From Trichormus variabilis 0441 (GTDB lineage: Bacteria > Cyanobacteriota > Cyanobacteriia > Cyanobacteriales > Nostocaceae), in contig NZ_CP047242.1 in NCBI RefSeq assembly GCF_009856605.1, positions 3,106,001 through 3,170,000 on the forward strand: 64,000 nucleotides of DNA, read 5' to 3'. Positions within the stretch are counted from its first letter, which is position 1; each line of letters starts with the position of its first letter. The notes under the pieces were generated by a model, which worked only from the letters and a program-made list of their open reading frames with translations, was not told the DNA's origin and made no database searches. This document shows positions 44,877 through 54,024 of the stretch, piece after piece. The translations under genes were made by a program, and so were the position numbers.

Positions 44877-46001
44877 TTACCGGACACCTGTCTTAATTTG
44901 ACCTGTACCGTTTTTTTGTGAAGATTCTTCTTCTAGTATTTCTACCCCAAAGATGCGGGCAAACACTTTCTCTACTTTGTAGCCAGAATCAATTGATTCT
45001 AGGGGGTCTTTCCGCAAGCGGTGACGCAAACATAATGTAATTACACGACGGATGTCGTCAACTGTAACTTCTGTGCGTCCCTCATAAGCTGTGAGGGCTT
45101 TGGCGGCGCGGTTGGTCACGATGTCACCGCGTAAACCGTCTACATCTAGTTCTGAACAAACTTCCGAAATTTTTACCCGCAGGTCATAATCTAGTTTTAC
45201 TTCTGGCAAAAGCTTTTGGGCATTGACAATTTTCTCTTGTAGTGCTGTTTGCTCAGAGTTGTACTTTTCTAGGAATGTTGGGGGATTTTGGTCAAATTCT
45301 GACCTTTGTTCCACGATTTGCACACGTAAAGCCGGTTCTTTAACGGTGTGGATTTCGGCGTGCATTCCGAAGCGGTCAAGCAATTGGGGTCGGAGTTCGC
45401 CTTCTTCTGGGTTTCCTGAACCGACGAGTACAAAACGGGCTGGGTGGCGGATGGAAATACCTTCACGTTCTACGGTGTTCCAGCCACTTGCGGCTGAGTC
45501 GAGAAGTACGTCTACTAGGTGGTCATCTAGGAGGTTGACTTCATCGACGTAGAGAATACCTCTGTTTGCTTTAGCGAGGAGTCCTGGTTCAAAAGCTTTG
45601 ACACCTTCAGATAAAGCTTTTTCGATGTCGATAGTACCGCACACTCGGTCTTCTGTAGCGCCTAAGGGCAGGTCTACCATTTGGACTTTCTTAAATTCTA
45701 TGGGAATTTCTGCCCCTGCGCCTGATTTTTGCCGGACTTCATCGCTCATCAAGTCGGGGTCGCTGGGGTCACTGTTGAAGGGGTCATTGGCAACTACAGG
45801 GATTTCTGGCAATAGGTCGGCCAGGGCCCGGATAGTTGTGGATTTACCTGTGCCGCGATCGCCCATAATCATTACACCACCGATTTTGGGATCAATCACG
45901 TTCAACAGCAGCGCCAGTTTCATCTCTTCCTGGCCCACAATTGCCGTAAATGGGAATACCACGCGACGCGCGCTTGCCGTGGTTTGAGCAGTTGGAGTCA
46001 C
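44877..46001 (-). CDS. chlI: Magnesium chelatase ATPase subunit I
   Basis: ChlI is the AAA+ motor that drives Mg insertion into protoporphyrin IX with ChlD and ChlH. The 374-residue protein has Walker [11 protein letters not shown] (around 46-55), Walker [15 protein letters not shown] (about 150), the sensor [20 protein letters not shown] and the N-terminal [20 protein letters not shown]. The length is usual. It is single in the window; chlD and chlH are elsewhere. Its terminator and the promoter gap upstream suggest a one-gene unit. Confidence 0.97.
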   Translation of the reverse strand: MTPTAQTTASARRVVFPFTAIVGQEEMKLALLLNVIDPKIGGVMIMGDRGTGKSTTIRALADLLPEIPVVANDPFNSDPSDPDLMSDEVRQKSGAGAEIPIEFKKVQMVDLPLGATEDRVCGTIDIEKALSEGVKAFEPGLLAKANRGILYVDEVNLLDDHLVDVLLDSAASGWNTVEREGISIRHPARFVLVGSGNPEEGELRPQLLDRFGMHAEIHTVKEPALRVQIVEQRSEFDQNPPTFLEKYNSEQTALQEKIVNAQKLLPEVKLDYDLRVKISEVCSELDVDGLRGDIVTNRAAKALTAYEGRTEVTVDDIRRVITLCLRHRLRKDPLESIDSGYKVEKVFARIFGVEILEEESSQKNGTGQIKTGVR

Positions 46002-46315
46002 TAAATTACCTTAACAATATTTTTCTTATTACAGTTCTTTATTGTGCCACAGTTGGGGGTTCGGGGGAGATTAAATCAATTCGCAATACTGCAAGCGGTA
46101 GGCTAACGCCAACGCAACTCGCCACCTTTCTCTTTTGGGATGGGTTTCTAGCCCGTCCGGTGTTGTCTGTCTCACACCACAAGTGAATTTTAATGCAACA
46201 TTTTAGTCTAGATAGTCGCTACAAAATCAGGCGATCGCACTAGCATCGGGTGAAGCGGGTCGTTGAGCGCTTCGTACAATAATAAGTAAATAAGTCATCT
46301 TTTAAGCTTTCAATA
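46002..46315. other. Divergent promoter gap chlI / serine hydrolase
   Basis: A 314 bp gap. It has one GGCGATCGCA octamer (about 46232) and no ORF or recognised box. Confidence 0.45.
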
Positions 46316-47929
46316 ATGACACTCCCATCACCAAATAAAGTCGATGAATTATTTTCCGAATGGGATAAACCAGGCTCTCCTGGTTTTGCTTTAGCCATCA
46401 CCAAAGATGGTGAGACTGTCTATAAGCGCGGCTATGGTATCGCTGACTTAGAACACAACATAAAGATTTTTCCAAATTCGGTCTTTGATATTGCCTCAAC
46501 GTCCAAGCAGTTTACAGCGATGTGCATTGCTTTACTTGCACGAAAGGGGAAACTTTCTTTAGATGACGAGATCCAAATCTACATTTCAGAGATACCCAGA
46601 TATGAGTATCCCATTACTGTGCGGCATCTGATTCACCACACAAGCGGCATTCGTGATTACCTAACCCTGATGGGGTTGGCAGGAATGCAATGTGAGAATG
46701 ACTATCCTGATAACGAAATCATTGGTTTAATAGCTCGTCAAAAAGAATTGAACTTCAAGCCAGGAGAGGAGCATTTGTACAGCAACTCAGGATATTTTCT
46801 TTTGGCAGAAATTGTCAAACGTGTCTCCGGAGAATCTCTTGCGGTTTTTGCTGATAAGCATATTTTCAGTCCCCTTGGGATGAAGACAACTCACTTTCAC
46901 GATGATTTCACAAGGATTGTCAGGAATAGAGCGATTGGCTACTCTGTGAGGGACGAAGGTAGCTTTCGGATTGATATGTCTATTCTTGATGTAGTGGGTG
47001 ACGGTGGTATCTATACCACAGTTGAGGATCTATGTATCTGGGATCAGAATTTTTACCAAAACAAATTAGGAGGATATGGGCAAGACCTGATCGAAGAAAT
47101 CATTACACCTGGAAGATTGAATAGCGGCGAAGTGATAGATTATGCCTTTGGTTTAGTTATAGGGCATTACCGAGGATTAGAAACCATCAGTCACAGTGGC
47201 GGATGGATGGGTTACAGATCACAGATGCTTCGATTCCCCAAACAGAGATTCTCTGTAATTTGCTTGTCAAATTTGGGCAGCGCTGAACCACCAGAGCTTG
47301 CCAGAAAAGTCGCAGATATTTACTTAGTTGATGACTTTACTGAGCAAAGCATAGAATCTGTAAGTCGCCAAACCCAAATAAGAGAAATTCCATCGGTTGA
47401 TTTAGAGAGCAAGACTGGCTTTTATCAAAACCTAAAAACAGGAACCGTTTGGGAGTTATTGGTAAAGGATGGAAAATTAATCGTGGAATTTGCCGGAATG
47501 AGCTTTACACTTGCTCCTGTGAGTTCAAGTCATTTTGTCATAATGGATATTCCTTCTAATCCCGATGTTGAATTTGAAGAGTCAGGTTTAGATGAACCCT
47601 CTCATCTTTACGTTTGTGTGGATGGCAAACCACGGGAGGTTTTCCAACGGTTGGACTTTGCTCCTCCTGATTCTGAACAGTTGATGGATTTTACAGGAGA
47701 GTATTATTGCCAAGAGTTAGATGTCACCTACAGAATCACTATAGAAGACGGAGAGTTGCTGCTAAATCGAAGAAATTCTCTTCGAGAAACCCTCAAGCCA
47801 ATTAACAAAGATTTACTGGAAGGTACGGACATCACTTTGCAGTTTGTCCGTGATGACTTTCATCAAGCTGTTGGATTCAATATGAGCGCAGGATATGGAA
47901 GTGTCAGAAACATTCAATTTGTGAAATAA
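46316..47929 (+). CDS. Serine hydrolase, class C beta-lactamase family
   Basis: A 537-residue protein of the beta-lactamase/DD-peptidase/esterase fold. It shows S61-T-S-K64 (the SxxK nucleophile motif), Y155-S-N157 and H293-SGG296 in place of KTG. The C-terminal 170 residues are an added domain, seen in other such proteins from cyanobacteria and myxobacteria. It has no signal peptide, so it acts in the cytosol or needs another route. The substrate is unknown; a beta-lactam-resistance role is not claimed. Confidence 0.85.
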   Translation: MTLPSPNKVDELFSEWDKPGSPGFALAITKDGETVYKRGYGIADLEHNIKIFPNSVFDIASTSKQFTAMCIALLARKGKLSLDDEIQIYISEIPRYEYPITVRHLIHHTSGIRDYLTLMGLAGMQCENDYPDNEIIGLIARQKELNFKPGEEHLYSNSGYFLLAEIVKRVSGESLAVFADKHIFSPLGMKTTHFHDDFTRIVRNRAIGYSVRDEGSFRIDMSILDVVGDGGIYTTVEDLCIWDQNFYQNKLGGYGQDLIEEIITPGRLNSGEVIDYAFGLVIGHYRGLETISHSGGWMGYRSQMLRFPKQRFSVICLSNLGSAEPPELARKVADIYLVDDFTEQSIESVSRQTQIREIPSVDLESKTGFYQNLKTGTVWELLVKDGKLIVEFAGMSFTLAPVSSSHFVIMDIPSNPDVEFEESGLDEPSHLYVCVDGKPREVFQRLDFAPPDSEQLMDFTGEYYCQELDVTYRITIEDGELLLNRRNSLRETLKPINKDLLEGTDITLQFVRDDFHQAVGFNMSAGYGSVRNIQFVK

Positions 47930-48020
47930 AAAGACGCGCCCAACAACAGGGGGTTTTTTCAATCCTTTTTACCAAACTGGCGATGCAAACCCTATCAATG
48001 CTTCTAGCAACGAACTACTG

Positions 48021-49211
48021 TTAAAACATCCGCCGACGTTGACGCTTCTTCTCCATTTGCGGTCTTCGTAGTGGTACTACTTCGGCTTCGCTACTTTCTC
48101 TGGCGACGCGAATTAGTAACCCTGCACCGATTAAGCTGGCAATCATGGAGTTGCCACCATAACTGAACATAGGTAAGGGTAAGCCTGTTGTGGGTAAGGC
48201 TCCTGTAGCTACGCCAATATGTAACAATGATTGTCCGACCATAATAATGGTGATACCCATTGCTACCAAGCGATGAACGGGATTTTTTGCTTTCAGTGCA
48301 ACTACTAAACCTAGCGTAGCAAATAAAGCCAGTAATATTAGCAGAACTATGCTACCAACAAAGCCAAATTCTTCTGCGAATACGGCAAAAATAAAATCGG
48401 TATCCTGAATGGGTAAATAGAATAGCTTTTGTTGTGACATCCCAAATCCAGCACCCCAGGTTTTACCAGAACCTACGGCTAAGAGACTTTGTACTAACTG
48501 ATAGCCGTCGCCTGTCGCGTCTGCCCAAGGGTTGAGAAATGACATTACCCGTCTGCGCTGATACTCTTTGATGCTAATACTGAGTAGGGCTAATAAGAAT
48601 CCACCAATTGCTGTTCCTGCTAAATATTTGTAGGGTAGGCCAGCAGCTAGGGCAATTAGCCAGATAGTCATGCCGCAGAGTGCGGCTGTACTTAAGTTAG
48701 GCTGGGCGAGGATGCCTAAAATGACTAACCCAAAAATACCTAGCCAGGTGAGTCTTACTCGCCAACTCAACCTTTCCCACTGTCCAAATAATCTGGCACT
48801 TTGCAGTACTAAAAAGGGTTTAATGAGTTCTGAGGGTTGGATGGGAATGGGGCCGATAGCTATCCAACGGGCTGCATCAAAAGCTTTTTTACCTAATCCG
48901 GGGACAAGGGTAACGAAAATTAATAGTAAGAATAATCCTAGTAGCCAATGAGAGATACCCAGAATTTTCTGTAACGGTCGATTGACAATGATGTTAAATC
49001 CAATAAGTGAGGCTAAAACCCAAAGGATTTGCCGCTTAAAGTAATACAATCCATCACCTTGACGGACATCAGCCACTACGTATGATGCTGAAAAGAGTAT
49101 GGTTAAGCCAAAAAATAACCAGAGAAATGTTAACCAGCGCAGCAACCGCGCTTCTAATGCCCAGGTGGAGACGGAATCATCAAAAAATGGAATTAGGCTG
49201 CGTAGCTTCAC
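48021..49211 (-). CDS. ftsW: FtsW-type SEDS glycosyltransferase
   Basis: FtsW polymerises lipid II glycan at the division septum. The 396-residue protein has about ten helices and the SEDS motifs KAFDAARWIAIGPIPIQPSEL, PWADATGDGYQLVQSLLAVGSG, AGFGMSQQKLFYLP and DTDFIFAVFAEEFGFVG. The basic tail (PLRRPQMEKKRQRRRMF) is long. RodA is similar, but the septal ordering of motifs and length favour FtsW, the usual cyanobacterial name. No other division gene is adjacent. Confidence 0.9.
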   Translation of the reverse strand: MKLRSLIPFFDDSVSTWALEARLLRWLTFLWLFFGLTILFSASYVVADVRQGDGLYYFKRQILWVLASLIGFNIIVNRPLQKILGISHWLLGLFLLLIFVTLVPGLGKKAFDAARWIAIGPIPIQPSELIKPFLVLQSARLFGQWERLSWRVRLTWLGIFGLVILGILAQPNLSTAALCGMTIWLIALAAGLPYKYLAGTAIGGFLLALLSISIKEYQRRRVMSFLNPWADATGDGYQLVQSLLAVGSGKTWGAGFGMSQQKLFYLPIQDTDFIFAVFAEEFGFVGSIVLLILLALFATLGLVVALKAKNPVHRLVAMGITIIMVGQSLLHIGVATGALPTTGLPLPMFSYGGNSMIASLIGAGLLIRVARESSEAEVVPLRRPQMEKKRQRRRMF

Positions 49212-49410
49212 GATTCATTACAGGTAAAAGGTGAGGGATTATATCAAGTGCGGATAGTTACTTAATAATATGGTTGGTTTTGTTGGTAACAGGTAATTGC
49301 TAATGGGTAACTGGTTTCTACCTTTAACTAATTACCAACTTTCACAGATATTATTAGTGTTTAAACGGACATGATATTAAATGTTAGAAGTTAGGAATAA
49401 CACTTATAAC

Positions 49411-50424
49411 TTATAACTCATATTTCATGATGTGGCGCATGGCGGCAATTGCACCATTGGTATATGTTGGTATAGGTGATGGCTTTCCTAGTTTTAATTG
49501 CTGTAGGATCAATCTCACTGTCACAATGGCATCTTCGATATTCTGCACCCAGTAACCTTTGCTAGCTCTTTTTTGTTGGCGATCATACAATCGTGGTAAG
49601 GCTAACGCTACCAACGGTACACCTACGGCAGCACATTCGTAAACCGTGTTATATCCCCCACTGCCGATGACTATATCAGCCGCCGCTAGACACTCAATGC
49701 CAGGATGATGGGATATCCACAAGCTTTCTGGGCAGTTATGGGGGCAATGAGGAGCTAAAATTCTGACAGCACATTCGGGAAAATTGTGATGTAGATGCAG
49801 TGTAATTTCACCAAATAAAGATAGTTCTGATGCTTGTCCGGCTGCACAAACTAGGATAGTTTTATGGGATGGGTTGGTTTTGAGGATATGCGATCGCACT
49901 ATCATCTTATCGGGTAATTCTTCTGGGTTACGAATTAACCAAGGTGCTGTGTGCATTACTCCTGGTAAGTCGGAAAAGGCTATATCTGTGCCATCTCCAG
50001 GTATAATTACCCTCTGAAAGTTCTCTAAGACAAACGATCGCAAGTTTTTGGTAGCTACATAATGAGGATTTATATCTCGATGAATCAGAATCCTGGGTGT
50101 GGTGTGCAACTGGGGTAGAATGTCGGCTAGTTCTCCACCCAAGCCTCTGGGAAATGTGTCGATAATTAAGCAGTCAAGGTTAGTATTGAGGATAATTTCC
50201 CTTATTTGTTGACAAGTTGCAGCAAAACTTACACTATCGGGAATCCAATGCAGTGTGCAGCCTTCATGATTGATTTGTTGTACATAGGGACTATTTGTAA
50301 TAATTTTGACGTTTCGTTGCTTTGCCGCAATTCTTCCCAAAGACAAAGCACGAGTCAAATGTCCCCAACCGCCACCCAAGGCGTAAATTAGCCAAGTTTT
50401 AGTCAATTGTTGGTTAGTCGTCAA
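49411..50424 (-). CDS. GT-B glycosyltransferase, MurG-like
   Basis: A 337-residue protein with a GT-B fold: N-terminal YALGGGWGHLTRALSLGRIA and C-terminal AADIVIGSGGYNTVYECAAV then PLVALALPRLYDRQQKRA. This resembles UDP-sugar transferases of the MurG/GT28 kind. It lacks the MurG N-terminal membrane-docking details, and the acceptor is unknown. It is followed by the FHA operon at a distance, on the same strand, with a GGACTTACGCA copy between. Possibly involved in wall, glycolipid or glycan synthesis. Confidence 0.75.
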   Translation of the reverse strand: MTTNQQLTKTWLIYALGGGWGHLTRALSLGRIAAKQRNVKIITNSPYVQQINHEGCTLHWIPDSVSFAATCQQIREIILNTNLDCLIIDTFPRGLGGELADILPQLHTTPRILIHRDINPHYVATKNLRSFVLENFQRVIIPGDGTDIAFSDLPGVMHTAPWLIRNPEELPDKMIVRSHILKTNPSHKTILVCAAGQASELSLFGEITLHLHHNFPECAVRILAPHCPHNCPESLWISHHPGIECLAAADIVIGSGGYNTVYECAAVGVPLVALALPRLYDRQQKRASKGYWVQNIEDAIVTVRLILQQLKLGKPSPIPTYTNGAIAAMRHIMKYEL

Positions 50425-50427
50425 TGT

Positions 50428-50507
50428 AGGACTTACGTACTCAGGTTGTCTGTTGAGACTGGGTAATAAGGGGGTAAGGGTATAGGGGTGTAAGGGTTTT
50501 AAAAATT
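50428..50507 (+). repeat. Copy of the GGACTTACGCA element
   Basis: AGGACTTACGTAC, then TTGTCTGTTGAGACTGGG, TAAGGGGGTAAGGGTATAGG, GGTGTAAGGGTTTTAAAAAT. It fills the whole gap between the glycosyltransferase and the FHA gene. Confidence 0.8.
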
Positions 50508-50508
50508 C

Positions 50509-51126
50509 TTAACTTGCGCCCATATTGGTTTCATAATCAGTATCATATTCGTTTTCTAAACTTATTGCGTCGGCTTCGGTAAAGTCTATGTTGCCTGTTT
50601 CTGAGTCGTATTCGTAGCGATCGCGGTTATAGTAATAGCTACTACCCCAAGAGCCAGAATGGTAGTTACCATAGCCGGAATAGTAGGCGTAGTCTTCTTC
50701 GTAGGTTGGGTGACAGTGGGGACAGCCTGTGGTATCTGTGCGTCCACAACGACGCTTAAAGAGAAATCCTATCATGCGATCGCATTCCCCAGGGTTTGTG
50801 ACAGGGGTAAATTTGATGGTGATTTCACAAGTGCCGATTTTGATGCGATCGCCATTATTTAGACTACTATTAGTTAGTTGTATGCCGTTGATTTGGATGC
50901 CATTATCTGTATTTTGGTCAATAATTATCAACTCTTGATTTTGCCAATCAATTAAGGCATGGTAATCTGCTGTGAGGTCATCTTCAATAGTGATTCTAGA
51001 AACTCTTTGACCATTATTTTCTGATGGCATCGCTGTAAATTGTCGTCCAATTGCCACTGGGGTTTCTAATGTTGGTTCTCTTTGTTCCCCTGTGTTAGGA
51101 ACTATCCAACTTAGTTGAATTTGCAA
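50509..51126 (-). CDS. FHA-domain protein with Cys cluster and Tyr-rich tail
   Basis: A 205-residue protein. Residues 1-108 form an FHA phosphothreonine-binding domain with G27-R28, S43-R44, H56 and N80-G81 of the usual pattern. It then has a Cys cluster (C115, C127, C135, C138) and a Tyr/Asp-rich acidic tail (about 143-205, many YY, GY, EYD). It is the last gene of a three-gene minus-strand operon (52703 to 50509) with 2-3 bp spacers. FHA proteins usually read Ser/Thr kinase output; the kinase partner is not in the window. Confidence 0.85.
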   Translation of the reverse strand: MQIQLSWIVPNTGEQREPTLETPVAIGRQFTAMPSENNGQRVSRITIEDDLTADYHALIDWQNQELIIIDQNTDNGIQINGIQLTNSSLNNGDRIKIGTCEITIKFTPVTNPGECDRMIGFLFKRRCGRTDTTGCPHCHPTYEEDYAYYSGYGNYHSGSWGSSYYYNRDRYEYDSETGNIDFTEADAISLENEYDTDYETNMGAS

Positions 51127-51129
51127 GGT

Positions 51130-51798
51130 TTACTGTCCTCCTGTGGAATTAACTGCATAAGCTAAAGCCGCTTGTTGTTCACGGGTAAGTACGTCAAATC
51201 CAAAGCAAGCAAAGGCAATGGGAGAGATATTTGATTTTGTGGAGAAAACAGTTTTACCTGGGGGATTTCTTAAGGATATTTTTCCTTCTTTAATTCTCAC
51301 TTGATACACTAATTTCGTATCTGCACTAGCAATTTCTAAACCTTTGCCACTTGTCTTAATCTGGTAAATTTCTTTTCTTGTACCATCTGTTAACTGATAA
51401 TTACCATTACCTTGTAGGCTGAGAATATATAAAACTTGTTTGCTATCTGAATTTTCTAACTGCCAATTACCCTTAGATGTAACTACGTAGCCTAAAACTT
51501 GATCTTGAGGATTTTTCAGTTTTAATTTATTGTCTTTATCTACTTTAATTCTGGCTATTTCTTGATTTTTACCATCAAATAACTTTGCTCCATCTGCTTG
51601 CTGCTTGAGTGCAAATAAGTCTGAACCACCTTCTGTTTTAAATTTAATTTTCTCAGTACTTTCAACATTGGCGGCTACAGGCGTTACGGCTGGGTTGTTG
51701 GGAGTTACTACAGAGTTAGATGATTTATTACTATTACAACTAACAATTAATGTCAGTAATAAGCCTGATAATAAAAAATTTATAACCTGTTTTTTCAT
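51130..51798 (-). CDS. Exported lipoprotein, unknown
   Basis: A 222-residue predicted lipoprotein. The signal MKKQVINFLLSGLLLTLIVS ends in lipobox cysteine 21. After an N/S-rich linker come four or more beta motifs of the form DxxxQVxYxIxxxGxxL, e.g. QVLGYVVTSKGNWQLEN, KQVLYILSLQGNGNYQLTD, KEIYQIKTSGKGLEIA and KLVYQVRIKEGKISLRN. The repeats suggest a beta-propeller- or sheet-like ligand scaffold. It lies between the FHA gene and the membrane protein, 2-3 bp from each. Confidence 0.75.
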   Translation of the reverse strand: MKKQVINFLLSGLLLTLIVSCNSNKSSNSVVTPNNPAVTPVAANVESTEKIKFKTEGGSDLFALKQQADGAKLFDGKNQEIARIKVDKDNKLKLKNPQDQVLGYVVTSKGNWQLENSDSKQVLYILSLQGNGNYQLTDGTRKEIYQIKTSGKGLEIASADTKLVYQVRIKEGKISLRNPPGKTVFSTKSNISPIAFACFGFDVLTREQQAALAYAVNSTGGQ

Positions 51799-51800
51799 GA

Positions 51801-52703
51801 TTATTTAGAAAGTAACTTGGCTAAATTCAGTATTTGATAACAACTGAGAAATATGGCTGCGATTGTTTCATATAAAGCGTTTTGAGATTCCAGAAATTGA
51901 GGCGCGATTCTGGCGCTAATATTAATAGCTTTATCTGTAACTTTTAGTAATCGTAATGTAGATGATTGGGGTAGTTTAACTGCGCTATTGATTTCAGTTT
52001 GTAAGACTTTAATTGCACCATACCGACTTTGAGGATAAGATAACTTTAAGTCTACATCTAAACCAATAGCTTTAGTTTTGGTTTTATACTTTTGCTTTCC
52101 ACTGCTGCCACGCTTCCAGCCATGTTCTTTTTTAGATAGTTGAGTTAAACTCAGATTGAAACGAGTTTTATCTAAAAATTGACCTTGTAAGTGTAACCAT
52201 TCATGGCGATAATTGTCTACTTTCCATCCTGACTTATATGGGTGAGGATTAGTACCTATTTTGTTGTTATCAATTTCTATAGGTTGAAAAGACAGTTTTA
52301 AATCAAAGGTCGATGCCTTATCCATATCTCTGGCAAGCATCTGTAAAATCTGTTTTGTTAAATCATATCGATGGTTACTAATATTTGTTTTTTTATATCG
52401 ACTCCGTTTCACTAAAGCACTAATACAAGCAATTATCAGCGCAAGTGTGACTAGGAATAGCCCTATCATGGATAAGCTAAATATAGGATGATTATTACTT
52501 GCGACTAATAAAATAAAAAGTAAGGTACAAGAAGTTAATATTCCCAGAAAATAAAATAAAGCTTTTTTACCATACTCTTTTTGCTTCATTTCTGAAAGCT
52601 GATCAATTTCTGCAATTTGTTGTAAATCATCTAAGATGTTTGCTAAAGGAGATTGTGCTGTGTAGAGCAAATCTTTTCGCAAGTTGCTTAATTCAATAGC
52701 CAT
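51801..52703 (-). CDS. Membrane protein with two helices, unknown
   Basis: A 300-residue protein with hydrophobic helices at about 46-66 (ALFYFLGILTSCTLLFILLV) and 74-95. A large soluble C-terminal part follows, rich in WK-x and polar residues. It is the first gene of the operon with the lipoprotein and FHA gene. The family is unknown to me. It may form a membrane platform for the other two, a guess based on order only. Confidence 0.65.
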   Translation of the reverse strand: MAIELSNLRKDLLYTAQSPLANILDDLQQIAEIDQLSEMKQKEYGKKALFYFLGILTSCTLLFILLVASNNHPIFSLSMIGLFLVTLALIIACISALVKRSRYKKTNISNHRYDLTKQILQMLARDMDKASTFDLKLSFQPIEIDNNKIGTNPHPYKSGWKVDNYRHEWLHLQGQFLDKTRFNLSLTQLSKKEHGWKRGSSGKQKYKTKTKAIGLDVDLKLSYPQSRYGAIKVLQTEINSAVKLPQSSTLRLLKVTDKAINISARIAPQFLESQNALYETIAAIFLSCYQILNLAKLLSK

Positions 52704-52830
52704 ATTATTTAAAAATCGTGATAATTATTTAAAACTTATTAATTTAAGTTAATAACAAACTTTTATTATTCCAGCTTCGCCGCAAGTATATCAAACAGAA
52801 AATAACCTGTCAACGAATTTATAAACTTGT

Positions 52831-54024
52831 ATGAATAAATTGAGTATCGCTTATATTACTTTCGATATTGTACCAGCACCAAAAGGGGCATCAATTCATA
52901 TTGAGGCTTTTTCTTCGGCTTTAGCAGATGTTTATAAGGAAATACATTTATTAACAGTTTCACCAACGGTGGGATTAATAGAATCAGACCAAATCCATTT
53001 AAATATTAAACAAGTAATGTTACCTGCTGTGGGTAATGATTTCATTCAGCGAGTTTTGTACTTCCGTCGAGAATTACAAGGTTGGTTAAATAACCGACGA
53101 TTTGATGTGATACATATTCGCTCAATTTATGAAGGTTTGATAATTGCTTGTAATAAAAAGCAATATTGTGACCAGATGATCTTTGAAGTGAATGGGTTAC
53201 CTTCGATTGAGTTAAAATATCGCTATCCGGCTGTAGCTAATGATGATGACCTACTCTATAAGCTATATTCCCAAGAGCAAATTTGTTTAGATGCAGCAGA
53301 TTTGATTGTAACTCCTAGTAATGTGACTGCTAAATATTTACAAGGAAGGGGAATATCAGAGAATAAAATTAAAGTTATTCCTAATGGCGTAGATTTAGAC
53401 ATATTTATTTGTAAAAATACTCGGCAGTTAAACATCAATGTAGGTCATTTACCTTACCAGATGCTATATTTTGGGACGCTTTCACCTTGGCAAGGGGTAA
53501 ATTTAGCAGTTGAAGCCTTAGGGTTATTGAATCGAGATTTTCCTGCTTGTTTGACAGTGATAGGACAAGGGAGAAATCATCAGATAAAAACTTTAAAACA
53601 GCTAGCTTACAAACTGGGTGTGGCAGATAAACTGAATATTTTAGAACCCATGTCCCAAAAAGATTTGGTTGCACATATTCATAGTTCGGATGTAATTTTA
53701 GCGCCTTTAGCGGCAAACGATCGCAATCTCGTCCAAGGTTGTTGTCCCCTAAAGATTTTGGAAGGTATGGCGACGGGAACACCTGTAATTACTAGTGATA
53801 TACCAGTCGTGCAGGAGTTGGGAGAAAACGGAGTTCATTTCTTATCAGTCAAGCCGGGTTCGGCAAAGGCAATTAAGGATGCTGTATTACAGTTAAGAAA
53901 TGATGGGGAGTTAGGGAGTCAACTAGCTGCTAATGCCCGTCAACGCATTGAAGAGTATTATACTTGGCAAGGCGCGGGTAAGGAGTTAATTGCGGCTTAT
54001 CAGGAATTACTGACTATTGACTAA
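52831..54024 (+). CDS. Glycosyltransferase family 4
   Basis: A 397-residue GT-B retaining transferase, related to GT4. It has the N-terminal YITFDIVPAPKGASIHIEAF and the C-terminal VIPNGVDLDIF, LYFGTLSPWQGVNLAVEAL, IGQGRN and ILEGMATGTPVITSDIP with the conserved Glu. The donor is likely a nucleotide sugar; the acceptor is unknown. It is divergent from the FHA operon and convergent with the next gene, and its last 18 bp overlap the stop of that gene. Confidence 0.82.
   Translation: MNKLSIAYITFDIVPAPKGASIHIEAFSSALADVYKEIHLLTVSPTVGLIESDQIHLNIKQVMLPAVGNDFIQRVLYFRRELQGWLNNRRFDVIHIRSIYEGLIIACNKKQYCDQMIFEVNGLPSIELKYRYPAVANDDDLLYKLYSQEQICLDAADLIVTPSNVTAKYLQGRGISENKIKVIPNGVDLDIFICKNTRQLNINVGHLPYQMLYFGTLSPWQGVNLAVEALGLLNRDFPACLTVIGQGRNHQIKTLKQLAYKLGVADKLNILEPMSQKDLVAHIHSSDVILAPLAANDRNLVQGCCPLKILEGMATGTPVITSDIPVVQELGENGVHFLSVKPGSAKAIKDAVLQLRNDGELGSQLAANARQRIEEYYTWQGAGKELIAAYQELLTID

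Noticed and set aside
45598..45987. Plus-strand ORF within chlI
   Set aside because: It is the complement of chlI, whose family match is strong; the peptide is Ser/Arg-rich with no domain.
46316..47929. Beta-lactam resistance gene
   Set aside because: The fold is shared by many esterases and peptidases; no signal peptide is present, and activity cannot be read from the sequence.
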